Assembly: GCA_949443285.1 (NCBI GenBank)
Contig: CASSLW010000010.1
Coordinates: 1 to 56,019, forward strand
DNA from: an uncultured Clostridia bacterium
Lineage (GTDB): Bacteria > Bacillota > Clostridia > TANB77 > CAG-508
Length of the DNA stretch: 56,019 nt
Reading direction: 5' to 3'
The notes beneath the pieces were generated by a model that saw nothing but the letters and a program-made list of their open reading frames with translations, ran no database searches and had not been told where the DNA came from. The translations under genes and the position numbers were made by a program. Of this stretch, positions 42,647 through 51,404 are shown in pieces (the first letter of the stretch is position 1; each line of letters begins with the position of its first letter).

Positions 42647-43494
42647 TATTTTTCGCCTCCTTTATGAAAGCTAATTAATTTTGATAATGTGTTTTTTAAA
42701 TCTTTTCTTTCAACTATTTTATCAATAAATCCGTGTTCTAACAAAAATTCTGCTGTTTGGAAGCCTTCTGGCAACTGTTCTCCTATAGTCTGCTCTATAA
42801 CTCTTTTACCTGCAAAGCCTATCATAGCACCTGGTTCTGCCAAAACAATGTCTCCCAAACTCGCAAATGAAGCTGTTACTCCACCATATGTTGGGTCTGT
42901 CAATACTGATATGTATAGCAATCCTGCTTTGTCTAATTTTGTTAGTGCTGATGTAGTTTTTGCCATTTGCATTAATGATATAATTCCTTCTTGCATTCTT
43001 GCTCCACCTGATGCCGAAAATATTATTAATGGTAACCTTTTTTCTATTGCCTGTTCTACTGCATATGTTATTTTTTCGCCAACAACAATCCCCATACTTC
43101 CCATTAAAAATCCACTATCCATTACACATATTACAACTTCTTCTCCATTTATTTTACCTGTTCCTGCTGATACAGCTTCTTCAATTCCTGTTTTCTCTCT
43201 TAATGATTTTAATTTCTTTGGATAGTCTTCTAATTCAAGTGGATTGTTTGTTTCTATGTTTATATTAAATTTTTTGTATGTATCTTTGTCTATTATTGAT
43301 TCCAGCCTTTTATTTATATGCATTCTGAAATAGTGTCCACAATTTGGGCAAACACTTAAGTTTTCTCTTAATGTTTCTTTGTATATTATTTCTTTGCACT
43401 TTTCACATTTTGCCCACTTTCCAACTGGTATGTCTATTTTTATTTTTTTGTTTTTTTCTGGTAAATTCCTCTTTTTTATTTTATCAACAATCAT
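42646..43494 (-). CDS. accD: Acetyl-CoA carboxylase carboxyltransferase beta
   Basis: A 282-residue subunit with a four-cysteine zinc ribbon ([20 protein letters not shown] and [11 protein letters not shown]). The crotonase-like core has [40 protein letters not shown] and [19 protein letters not shown]. With AccA it moves the carboxyl group from biotin to acetyl-CoA. The start overlaps accC by 11 bases and the end overlaps accA by one base, so coupling is tight. Complete, with no CGG codon in frame. Confidence 0.96.
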   Translation of the reverse strand: MIVDKIKKRNLPEKNKKIKIDIPVGKWAKCEKCKEIIYKETLRENLSVCPNCGHYFRMHINKRLESIIDKDTYKKFNINIETNNPLELEDYPKKLKSLREKTGIEEAVSAGTGKINGEEVVICVMDSGFLMGSMGIVVGEKITYAVEQAIEKRLPLIIFSASGGARMQEGIISLMQMAKTTSALTKLDKAGLLYISVLTDPTYGGVTASFASLGDIVLAEPGAMIGFAGKRVIEQTIGEQLPEGFQTAEFLLEHGFIDKIVERKDLKNTLSKLISFHKGGEK

Positions 43495-44830
43495 TTTTTA
43501 ACCTCTTCTCTATAAATGAAGTATCAAAGTTTCCTCTAATGAAGTCAGGATTTCTAATAATTTCAAATAGAAAATCTCTATTGGTCTCAACTCCGTCAAT
43601 TACCAACTCTTCTAGCGCTCTTTTCATTTTGCTAACAGCTTCATTTCTATTTGCTCCAAAAACAATAATTTTAGCTATCATTGAGTCATAATTAGGTGGA
43701 ATTGTATAGCCTTCATAAATAGCTGAATCAATCCTTATTCCGTTTCCCCCTGGTAAATTAAGACCTGTGATTTTTCCTGGACATGGCATAAATTTCTTTT
43801 TAGGATTTTCTGCATTTATTCTACATTCAATTGAATGACCTCTAAACTCTACATCTTTTTGCTTTATTTTTAGCTCTTCACCAGCTGCAATTTTTATCTG
43901 ACTTTTAACAATATCAATACCTGTGCGCATTTCAGTAATTGGGTGCTCAACTTGAATTCTAGTATTCATCTCCATAAAGTAAAAGTTTTTATCACTATCA
44001 ACTAAAAACTCAACTGTTCCACAACTTGAATAATTTGCCGCTTTTGCAGCTTTAACAGCGGCTTCGCCCATTTTCTTTCTAAGCTTATCATCCACTGCAG
44101 TTGAAGGCGTCTCCTCTATCATTTTTTGATGATTTCTTTGGATTGAACAATCCCTTTCACCTAAATGAATTACATTACCATGCTCATCTGCAAGTATTTG
44201 TATCTCAACATGTCTAGGATTTTTAACAAACTTTTCTATATAAATCTCATCATCATTAAAAGAGATTTTCGCTTCTTGCTTTACAATATTAAAATTCGTC
44301 TCTAACTCTTCATTATTATTTGCAATTCTAATACCCTTTCCACCGCCACCAGCAGCAGCTTTTAGCATAACAGGATATCCTATTTTATTTGCAATTTTTA
44401 ACGCATCATTAACATTTTGAACACTACCATCAGAACCTGGAATAACAGGCACTCCAGCCCTCTTCATCATCTCCTTAGCATTTGACTTATTACCTAACAA
44501 ATCAATCACATCAGCTGACGGCCCTATAAACTTAATATTACTCTCTTCACAAATCTTAGCAAACTGCGAATTCTCTGACAAAAATCCAAAACCAGGATGT
44601 ATACTATCAGCCTTAGTAATACACGCCGCTTCAATAATATTCTTAATATTCAAATAACTCTTTGTAGAAACCGCTGGGCCAATACAAACAGCCTCATCAG
44701 CAAGCTTCGTATGCAAAGCATCTTTGTCAGCCTCTGAATAAACAGCAACTGTCTTAATATTCATTTCCTTACACGCTCTAATAATTCTCACCGCAATCTC
44801 GCCACGATTAGCAATCAAAATCTTATTCAT
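43484..44830 (-). CDS. accC: Biotin carboxylase
   Basis: A 448-residue ATP-grasp enzyme that carboxylates the biotin on Acc[21 protein letters not shown] is the standard start, then [18 protein letters not shown], the glycine-rich ATP lid [54 protein letters not shown] and the C-terminal [13 protein letters not shown]. Length is normal. AAAGGAGA precedes the ATG. Hairpin repeats separate it from fabZ upstream. Confidence 0.97.
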   Translation of the reverse strand: MNKILIANRGEIAVRIIRACKEMNIKTVAVYSEADKDALHTKLADEAVCIGPAVSTKSYLNIKNIIEAACITKADSIHPGFGFLSENSQFAKICEESNIKFIGPSADVIDLLGNKSNAKEMMKRAGVPVIPGSDGSVQNVNDALKIANKIGYPVMLKAAAGGGGKGIRIANNNEELETNFNIVKQEAKISFNDDEIYIEKFVKNPRHVEIQILADEHGNVIHLGERDCSIQRNHQKMIEETPSTAVDDKLRKKMGEAAVKAAKAANYSSCGTVEFLVDSDKNFYFMEMNTRIQVEHPITEMRTGIDIVKSQIKIAAGEELKIKQKDVEFRGHSIECRINAENPKKKFMPCPGKITGLNLPGGNGIRIDSAIYEGYTIPPNYDSMIAKIIVFGANRNEAVSKMKRALEELVIDGVETNRDFLFEIIRNPDFIRGNFDTSFIEKRLKNDC

Positions 44831-44845
44831 TCAACATCTCTCCTT

Positions 44846-44944
44846 TTCCTGCCACTGGGGACGGACCTTTTTGGCAGATTTCTGCCATTGGGGACGGTCC
44901 TCTCTGGCAGATTCCTGCCAAAAAGGTCCGTCCCCAGTGGCAGG
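44846..44944. repeat. Triple GGGGACGGACC hairpin repeat between accC and fabZ
   Basis: Three units in a row: TGCCACTGGGGACGGACC with TTTTTGGCA, TGCCATTGGGGACGGTCC with TCTCTGGCA, and the inverted TGCCAAAAAGGTCCGTCCCC with AGTGGCA. The first and third are near-perfect inverted copies of each other and could form a long stem in the mRNA between fabZ and accC. Confidence 0.88.
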
Positions 44945-44947
44945 CTT

Positions 44948-45370
44948 TTATACTAGTGCAAATGTTAGCTCTCCTTTTGCTGCAATTTTTCCGTCTACTG
45001 TTGCTATTGCTTGCCCTACACCGATTGGTCCTTTTCTTTTTATTATACTTACTTCTAGTTTTAGCGTATCTCCTGGCACTACCATTTTCTTAAATTTCAT
45101 TTTGTCTATTCCTCCGAATAGTGCATTTTTCCCTTTATTTTCTTCCATTGATAGGATTGCTACTGCTCCTGTTTGTGCTAAACTTTCTGCTATTAATACT
45201 CCTGGCATTATTGGGTTTCCTGGGAAGTGCCCTTTGAAGTACCACTCGTCTTCTCTTACTTTTTTGTATGCAATAGCGCTTTCTCCTGGTGTAAATTCTT
45301 CCACTTCGTCTATCATCAAAAATGGGTCTCTTTGTGGAATTATTTTTTCTATTTCTTCTTTTTTTAACAT
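44948..45370 (-). CDS. fabZ: 3-hydroxyacyl-ACP dehydratase FabZ
   Basis: A 140-residue hot-dog-fold dehydratase. KIIPQRDPFLMIDEVEEFTP is the FabZ start, the catalytic histidine lies in WYFKGHFPGNPIMPGVLIAE with the Glu in ESLAQTGAVA, and FGGIDKMKFKKMVVPGDTL ends the core. It acts in every round of chain elongation. AAGGAT precedes the ATG. Confidence 0.95.
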   Translation of the reverse strand: MLKKEEIEKIIPQRDPFLMIDEVEEFTPGESAIAYKKVREDEWYFKGHFPGNPIMPGVLIAESLAQTGAVAILSMEENKGKNALFGGIDKMKFKKMVVPGDTLKLEVSIIKRKGPIGVGQAIATVDGKIAAKGELTFALV

Positions 45371-45454
45371 AAAATTATCCTTCTTACATATTTAGGTTTT
45401 TGATAACGGTTTTACCTATAAACCTATAATTTTGCTCAATTTCATTTTTACAGC

Positions 45455-45907
45455 TTATACTTCTATTTCAAACAACGGTGTTCCGTATTCTACTGCTTTT
45501 CCGTCTTCTACAAGTATTTTTGAGATTTTTCCTGTGTATTCTGCTTCTATTTCGTTCATCAATTTCATTGCTTCTATTATGCAAAGTGTTTCTCCCACTT
45601 TTACTTCTTTTCCAACTTCTACATAGCTTTCTGTTGTTGGTGATGGTTTTGAGTAAAATGTTCCTACCATTGGTGATTTCACTATTTTGATGTTTTCTTT
45701 TTCTGTTGATTGATTTTCTTGTGCTATTTTGTTATTTGTTTCGCTTGGTATTGTTTGTTTTTCCACATTTTCTTGACTTGCTGTAACTAGTATTTTTTCT
45801 TCTTTTGCCATACTGATTTTTGTCCCGTCTGGAAAGTCTATACTTATAGATGATAATTTTGAATTTCCCATATCGTCTATTAATTGTTTAATTTTTTCAT
45901 ATTCCAT
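45455..45907 (-). CDS. accB: Biotin carboxyl carrier protein
   Basis: A 150-residue carrier. The N-terminal part (YEKIKQLIDDMGNSKLSSIS) is typical for BCCP, a flexible Glu/Asn/Lys linker follows, and the C-terminal biotinyl domain has KSPMVGTFYSKPSP and IEAMKLMNEIEAEY with the biotinylated lysine. The BirA domain fused to the acyl ligase probably modifies it. The ATG at 45907 has no good ribosome site. A strong one (AAAGGAG) lies at 45957-45951 before another ATG at 45947 whose frame stops after three codons; see findings. Confidence 0.94.
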   Translation of the reverse strand: MEYEKIKQLIDDMGNSKLSSISIDFPDGTKISMAKEEKILVTASQENVEKQTIPSETNNKIAQENQSTEKENIKIVKSPMVGTFYSKPSPTTESYVEVGKEVKVGETLCIIEAMKLMNEIEAEYTGKISKILVEDGKAVEYGTPLFEIEV

Positions 45908-45965
45908 TTCTTCGTTGTATGAGCTATTTAATAGTTTAAATACTCATATGCTCCTTTCTTACTTT

Positions 45966-47198
45966 TTAAATCTTTCTTATTATTACACTTGCATTATGAC
46001 CGCCAAATCCTAGTGAGTTTGACATTACTGTTTCTACTTTTGCCTTCACAACTTCATTCGGTGTTATATCAAGGTCACATTCTTCATCTTTTTCCTTGTA
46101 ATTTATAGTCGGTGGAATTATTTGGTCTTGTATTGCCTTTACACAGAAAATTGCTTCTATTGCACCTGCTGCTCCTAATAAGTGCCCTGTATTTCCTTTT
46201 GTTGAACTTACTTTTACTTTTTTACTTGCTTCTCCAAAGGCTTTTTTAATTGCCATAGTTTCTGTTGTATCATTTAAATGTGTTGATGTACCATGGGCAT
46301 TTATGTAATCAATTTCTTCTGGTTTGATATTAGCATCTTTTATTGCTCTTTCCATAGCTTTTGCTCCGCCATTTCCTTCTGGCTCAGGAGATGTTATGTG
46401 ATAAGCATCTGTTGTTGCACCAAATCCAATTACTTCTGCATAAATTTTTGCATTTCTTCTTTTTGCATGTTCATACTCTTCTAAAACAAGCATTGCAGCA
46501 CCTTCGCCCATTACAAATCCACTTCTCTCTTTGTCAAATGGAATACTTGCCCTTGTTTTATCTTCAGAACTAGAAAGAGCCTTCATATTTTCAAAACCTG
46601 CAATTCCAAGTTCGCATATAGCCGCTTCTGTACCACCTGCTATAATTGCATCTTCTCCTCCACATTTAATGGTTTTATAGGCTTCACCTATTGCATGTGT
46701 TGAAGATGCACAAGCTGTAACTATTGAGATTGACTCTCCTTTTAGCCCTAAATCAATTGATATATTTCCTGCTGGCATATTCGAAATTGCCATTGGAATA
46801 AACATTGGCGAAACCCTTCTGTTTCCTTTCTCATACAATACTTGGGATTGCTCTTCAATTGTAATTAATCCACCAATACCTGAACTGACGAAAATTCCAA
46901 CCCTATCCATATCTGTATTATCAGCTGAAATTCCACTATCTTTTAAAGCCTCTCTTGCACCAATAATTGCAAACTGAGAGCATCTATCTAACCTTTTAGC
47001 TTGTTTTGCTTCAAAATGCTCTAAGGCATTGTAATTCTTAACTTCTCCTGCCAAACTAGTTTTAAAACCTGTTGTATCAAATAGTGAAATCTTGTCAATT
47101 CCACACTTCTGGTTCTTTATAGCTTCCCAGTTTTCTTCAACTGTATTTCCTATTGGACTAATAGCCCCTATCCCTGTTATAACAACTCTTCTTTCCAT
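45966..47198 (-). CDS. fabF: 3-oxoacyl-ACP synthase II FabF
   Basis: A 410-residue condensing enzyme. RRVVITGIGAISPIGNTVEE starts it. The catalytic Cys lies in SIVTACASSTHAIGEAYK, the two His in INAHGTSTHLNDTTETMA and KGNTGHLLGAAGAIEAIFCV, and LGFGGHNASVIIRK ends the protein. It elongates acyl-ACP with malonyl-ACP. Nine bases after fabG. As no fabH is present in the window, initiation must be encoded elsewhere or be supplied in another way. Confidence 0.96.
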   Translation of the reverse strand: MERRVVITGIGAISPIGNTVEENWEAIKNQKCGIDKISLFDTTGFKTSLAGEVKNYNALEHFEAKQAKRLDRCSQFAIIGAREALKDSGISADNTDMDRVGIFVSSGIGGLITIEEQSQVLYEKGNRRVSPMFIPMAISNMPAGNISIDLGLKGESISIVTACASSTHAIGEAYKTIKCGGEDAIIAGGTEAAICELGIAGFENMKALSSSEDKTRASIPFDKERSGFVMGEGAAMLVLEEYEHAKRRNAKIYAEVIGFGATTDAYHITSPEPEGNGGAKAMERAIKDANIKPEEIDYINAHGTSTHLNDTTETMAIKKAFGEASKKVKVSSTKGNTGHLLGAAGAIEAIFCVKAIQDQIIPPTINYKEKDEECDLDITPNEVVKAKVETVMSNSLGFGGHNASVIIRKI

Positions 47199-47207
47199 TT
47201 TTTCCTC

Positions 47208-47942
47208 CTACATCAACATTCCGCCGTCAACATTGATAACTTGACCTGTAATATACGAACTATCTTCAGACGCCAAAAACTTAACAACATTAGCTACATC
47301 TTCTGCTGTTCCCATTCTCTTTAATGGAATATTTTTAGCAATTTCTGCTTTAACATCATCTTTCAAAACCGATGTCATATCAGTTTCTATAAACCCTGGT
47401 GCAACTGCATTTACAAGAATATTTCTTGAAGCCACTTCTTTTGCCAAACTCTTTGTAAATCCAATTATCCCAGCCTTAGATGCAGAATAGTTTGTTTGAC
47501 CTGCATTACCTGATATTCCTACAACTGATGAAATATTTATTATTCTTCCACATCTTTTTTTCATCATATAAGGAACTACATTTTTTGTAACATTAAAAGT
47601 ACCTGTCAAATTAACCTTTATAACACTTTCAAAGTCTTCCTTTTGCATTCTCAAAATAAGCATATCCTTTGTTATACCTGCATTATTTACCAAAACATCA
47701 ATTGCTCCAAATTCGTTTATTACTTCATCTACAAATCTCTTAGTATCCTCAAAATTTGATACGTCCCCTTGCACAGTTAGGCATTTTACATTATTTTTTT
47801 CAATTTCTGCCTTCGCATTTGCTAGCTCTTCATTTTCTCTTCTGTAATTAATCGCAATATCATAACCTTCTTTTGCAAGTTTTATCGCAATCTGCTTTCC
47901 TATTCCACGCGTTGCGCCTGTTATTAAAGCTACTTTACCCAT
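47208..47942 (-). CDS. fabG: 3-oxoacyl-ACP reductase FabG
   Basis: A 244-residue NADPH-dependent short-chain dehydrogenase. VALITGATRGIGKQIAIKLA is the nucleotide site, DVLVNNAGITKDMLILRM follows, and the catalytic Ser-Tyr-Lys set lies in NISSVVGISGNAGQTNYSAS and KAGIIGFTKSLAKEV. NVDGGMLM ends the protein as usual. It lies three bases after fabD. Confidence 0.96.
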   Translation of the reverse strand: MGKVALITGATRGIGKQIAIKLAKEGYDIAINYRRENEELANAKAEIEKNNVKCLTVQGDVSNFEDTKRFVDEVINEFGAIDVLVNNAGITKDMLILRMQKEDFESVIKVNLTGTFNVTKNVVPYMMKKRCGRIINISSVVGISGNAGQTNYSASKAGIIGFTKSLAKEVASRNILVNAVAPGFIETDMTSVLKDDVKAEIAKNIPLKRMGTAEDVANVVKFLASEDSSYITGQVINVDGGMLM

Positions 47943-47945
47943 TTC

Positions 47946-48890
47946 TTACATTCCTTTCTCATTCAAAAAATTGATTGCTTCTTCCAATGTCTTTACATCA
48001 CATATATTTAAAATATTAACTTCTCTATCTTCTTTTTCTTTTTTCACAAATCCTGATAAAGTCTTACCTGGTCCAATTTCAACAAAAGTATCTATTCCAT
48101 TATTTAACATAGTTTCTAACGTTTTTGAAAATCTAACTGGATTTACAATATGATTTGCCAAAACTTCTTTTATATCATCATTTGCTGAATATGGCTCTCC
48201 GTCTAAATTTTTTATTACTTTCGAATTAAATGGTCTAAAATCCACTTTTTCTAATTCAGCCTTCAAAGCTTCTGAACTTTTTTGTAATTTTTCAGTATGA
48301 AATGGTCCTGCTGTATTTAAAATTCTTACCTTTTTTGCTCCCATTTCCTTTGCTATTTTCTCCGCTTCCAATATTCCTTCTTCTTCACCAGAAATTACTA
48401 TTTGCTCTTTTGTATTAAAATTTGCAGGAACCACAAATTTATCTTTTACTTGACTGCAAACTGCTAGCACTTGCGCCTCACTTAATCCAAAAATTGCTGC
48501 CATTTTCCAATTACCTTCTGGCACCAAAATTTGCATATATTCTCCACGTTTTTTAACAAGTCTAATTGCATCTTCTGTTGATAGCGCTCCTCCACTTACC
48601 AATGCAGCATACTCACCTAAACTAAGTCCAGCAGACATTTCAGCTTTTATATTATGTGCTTTCAAAACTTCTAATATAGCTAAGCTCATCGTCAAAATTG
48701 CACTTTGAGTATATTTCGTCTCATTCAAAACAGCCTCTTCACCCTCAAAAGAAATTTTTGCAATATCCACACCTGTTAATTCTTTTTCTAGATTATATAT
48801 TTTTCTTGCCTCTTCATATTTTTCGTAAATATCTTTTCCCATTCCAATCTTTTGAGTCCCTTGACCCGGAAATAAAAATCCAATTTTCAT
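47946..48890 (-). CDS. fabD: Malonyl-CoA:ACP transacylase FabD
   Basis: A 314-residue transferase that loads malonyl onto ACP. IGFLFPGQGTQKIGMGKDIY starts it, the catalytic serine is in EMSAGLSLGEYAALVSGGA (GLSLG), and the His is in LNTAGPFHTEKLQKSSEALK. TFVEIGPGKTLSGFVKKE ends the core. I chose the ATG at 48890 because AAAGGAGA lies upstream; an open extension to 48941 would start inside repeat DNA. Confidence 0.95.
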   Translation of the reverse strand: MKIGFLFPGQGTQKIGMGKDIYEKYEEARKIYNLEKELTGVDIAKISFEGEEAVLNETKYTQSAILTMSLAILEVLKAHNIKAEMSAGLSLGEYAALVSGGALSTEDAIRLVKKRGEYMQILVPEGNWKMAAIFGLSEAQVLAVCSQVKDKFVVPANFNTKEQIVISGEEEGILEAEKIAKEMGAKKVRILNTAGPFHTEKLQKSSEALKAELEKVDFRPFNSKVIKNLDGEPYSANDDIKEVLANHIVNPVRFSKTLETMLNNGIDTFVEIGPGKTLSGFVKKEKEDREVNILNICDVKTLEEAINFLNEKGM

Positions 48891-48909
48891 ATTACTTTCT
48901 CTCCTTTTG

Positions 48910-49015
48910 ATGTTTTTAGGGACGGAGCAAAAAAACATCATTTAATTTCTTTTGGCTTTGCTAAGAAGGTCTGTCCCCAGTGGCAATTTATTGTCAAAAA
49001 GGTCCGTCCCCAATG
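48910..49015. repeat. GGGGACGGACC hairpin repeats at the ligase/BirA gene end
   Basis: Two tandem units, AAATTGCCATTGGGGACGG with ACCTTTTTGACA and AAATTGCCACTGGGGACAG with ACCTTCTTAGC (minus strand), followed by a shorter TTTTTAGGGACGGAGC piece at 48912-48927. The two units lie inside the coding sequence and encode the repeated residues KLPLGTDL. Confidence 0.85.
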
Positions 49016-51270
49016 GCAATTTTTCGAATTTATTACAAAATTCTGCTATGAATTCGTCTCTGTTTACTTCAATTTTAAATTCTTTTTTTATTGATGTCGC
49101 TATATCTTTTATTTCTTCTGCAAATTTTTCTTGCATTGTGTTTAATCCTATTCCAATTACCAAGCATTTTATTTTTTCTCCAATTACTTTGCTTTGTGTT
49201 AAAATTCCGCCAATTTTCTTGCCTTTAAAAACTATGTCATTTGGTTCTTTTATGTTTAAGTTGATTCCATATTTTTCCTTGAAAATTTCTACAATTATGT
49301 TTGCAATTTCGATTGTTAGATTTTCTGTTTTTTGAATTTCGCAATTGGTCCTAATTAAAAATGAAAATGCTATGTTGTTTGGTTCGTCTGTATGCCAAGT
49401 TCTGCCGTGTGTGCCTTGTCCTTTGGTTTGTGTGTCAGCCATAATTAGTAAGCCACTTGGTGCTCCTTGCTGATATTGTCGCCATATTTCGTTTTGTGTT
49501 GAGTCTATTTCTTTATAGTAAATAATTTTTCTTCCTAATTCTTTTGTTTTGAGCCCCTGTTGTTTATTAATTATGTCCAAATTTGCTTGCCTTTTTATTT
49601 TGTTTGTGGTTGTTTTTATCAATGGCTCTTCTGTTAAAATAATTCCTCTTATGGCCTTATATTTGGGCATAAGTTTGTTTATTTCTTTGATTTTTTCTGA
49701 TATTGCTTTTCTGATTTGTTCTTCTGTTTTTACTTTGTATGCTTCTTTTATTCTTTCTTTGTCGATTACAATTTTTGCGTTTATTTTGATGTCATTTTTG
49801 TCTTCTGACATTTGCTTTCCAAATATGAATGATTCATTTACACCTTCGATTCTGTTTACTAAGTTTTCTATTTCTTCTGGAAAGATGTTTTTTCCGTTCT
49901 TTAATACAATTACGCTTTTTTTCCTTCCGCAAATAAATATATATCCTTCTTCGTCTATTCTTGCTAGGTCTCCTGTTTTGAACCATCCGTCTTGCATAAC
50001 TTCTTTTGTAGCTTTTTCATTTTCAAAATATCCAAGCATTATGCTAGGTCCTTTTACTAAAAGTTCTCCTATGCCTTCGCTGTTTTTATCAATTACTTTT
50101 GCTTGCACACTTGGTACTGATTTTCCAATTGACCCTATTTTATGATGCTCTTTTGTTCCTATTCCTACTACTGGTGATGTTTCTGTTAGTCCATATCCTT
50201 GAACTAAGTTAAGTCCCAACAATCTGTATTTTTCTTCAATTGTTTTTTCTAAAGCAGCTGCTCCACTTATGAATAGTTTAACTTTTCCACCTAACATTTC
50301 GTGTATTTCTTTAAAGTATTGCTTTCTTTCTTCTATTGGTAGATTTTTATATTTTTCTTCTTTTTCAAGTATTTCTTCAAGTTTTCCGCTACGCTCTATC
50401 TGTTTTCTTATGATCTTAAATATTCTTTCATAAATTGCTGGTACACAAGCCATTACTGTAACTTGATATTCTTTCAGATTTTCTACAATATGTCTTATTC
50501 CGTCGCAAAATACTGTTGTTGCTCCTTTGTATAGTGAAAATAGAAATCCTACTGTACATTCGAAAACATGATGTATTGGCAGTATTGATAATAATGTATC
50601 GTCTGAGTTTACATCTAGTATACTTCCTATATCCATTAAGTTTGAACATATATTTTTATGTGATAATGCCACTATTTTAGGCTCTGATGTCGTTCCTGAT
50701 GTAAATAGCATTATGCTCATTTCTTCTGGGTTTATTTTTGCATCTATGAAACTTCTATCTCCATTTTCAATTAATTTGTTTCCTACTTTTATTAATTCTT
50801 TTTGCGAAAATACTCCATTTGTATTTCTCTCTAAATCCATTGAAATTAAGTGTTTCAATTTGCCTACTTCACTGCTTTTTATTTTTTCTAATATTTCTAT
50901 ATATTTTTCAGAACAAAATATTGCTTCTACTTCTGATTTTTTTATTAAGTGTTTTAGTTCATTTTCTGTTAGTGATTTGTCTAATGGTACTACTATTCCT
51001 GTTCCACATACTATTGATAAATACGCAATTTCCCATTCATATCTGTTTTCTCCAATTACAGCTATTCTCTTTCCTTTTAACCCTAAATTTATTAATGCTG
51101 TTCCGAATTGCATTTATCATTTCTCTTATTTCTTTATGTGTGTATATTAAGTATTTTCCTTTTTCTTTTCTTATTTTGTAAGCTGTTTTTTCTCCATATA
51201 AATTATTAGTCTTTTCTAACATGTCTTTTAAGTCTGTAATTTTTAAAGTTTTGTTTTCTTTTGCTTTCAT
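48942..51270 (-). CDS. Acyl-CoA/ACP ligase fused to biotin-protein ligase, +1 shift at CGG
   Basis: A 775-residue protein when the C of the CGG at 51105-51103 is skipped, joining KEIREMINAI to GTALINLGLKGKRIAVIGE. Residues 1 to about 560 are an adenylate-forming fatty-acid ligase: MLFTSGTTSEPKIVALSHKN, VQGYGLTETSPVVGIG, GWFKTGDLARIDEEGYIFIC and LKNGKNIFPEEIENL. Residues 579-775 are a BirA catalytic domain: YYKEIDSTQNEIW, GQGTHGRTWHTDEPNNIAFS, KEPNDIVFKGKKIGGILTQ and CLVIGIGLN. The N-terminal DNA-binding domain of regulatory BirA is absent. The last 27 residues are encoded by hairpin repeats (KLPLGTDL twice). It heads the fab operon, so it may charge fatty acids and biotinylate AccB. Confidence 0.9.
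51102..51105 (-). other. CGG +1 frameshift site of the ligase/BirA gene
   Basis: Frame GCA ATT CGG AAC; skipping C gives GCA ATT GGA ACA GCA TTA (Ala-Ile-Gly-Thr-Ala-Leu), codon 56, the expected ligase sequence. Unshifted, the frame ends 21 codons later. Confidence 0.9.
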
Positions 51271-51307
51271 AAATTACCACCTATCGTTTTTGTTTTTGTA
51301 TGCTATA

Positions 51308-51316
51308 TTTATACCA
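51308..51316 (-). promoter_or_regulatory. Possible extended -10 promoter of the fab operon
   Basis: TGGTATAAA on the minus strand (51316-51308) lies 37 bases before the ATG, without a convincing -35 box. The preceding ACTGACCTACCAGT (about 51352-51339) has a small inverted repeat that could be an operator. Confidence 0.35.
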
Positions 51317-51355
51317 CATTTTTTTCCAAAAGTGATTAGACTGGTAGGTCAGTAC

Positions 51356-51393
51356 AAAAAAAGATTGATGATATTTTTATCAACAATCTTTTT
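51356..51393 (-). terminator. Terminator after the first LRR protein gene
   Basis: AAAAAGATTG and CAATCTTTTT arms, 12 bases past the stop codon at 51405, with T-runs. Confidence 0.8.
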
Positions 51394-51404
51394 GATTTTT
51401 TATT

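Noticed and set aside
50428..50649. Open frame of 73 codons inside the ligase gene
   Set aside because: It is an out-of-frame shadow of the conserved AMP-ligase region and has no ribosome site.
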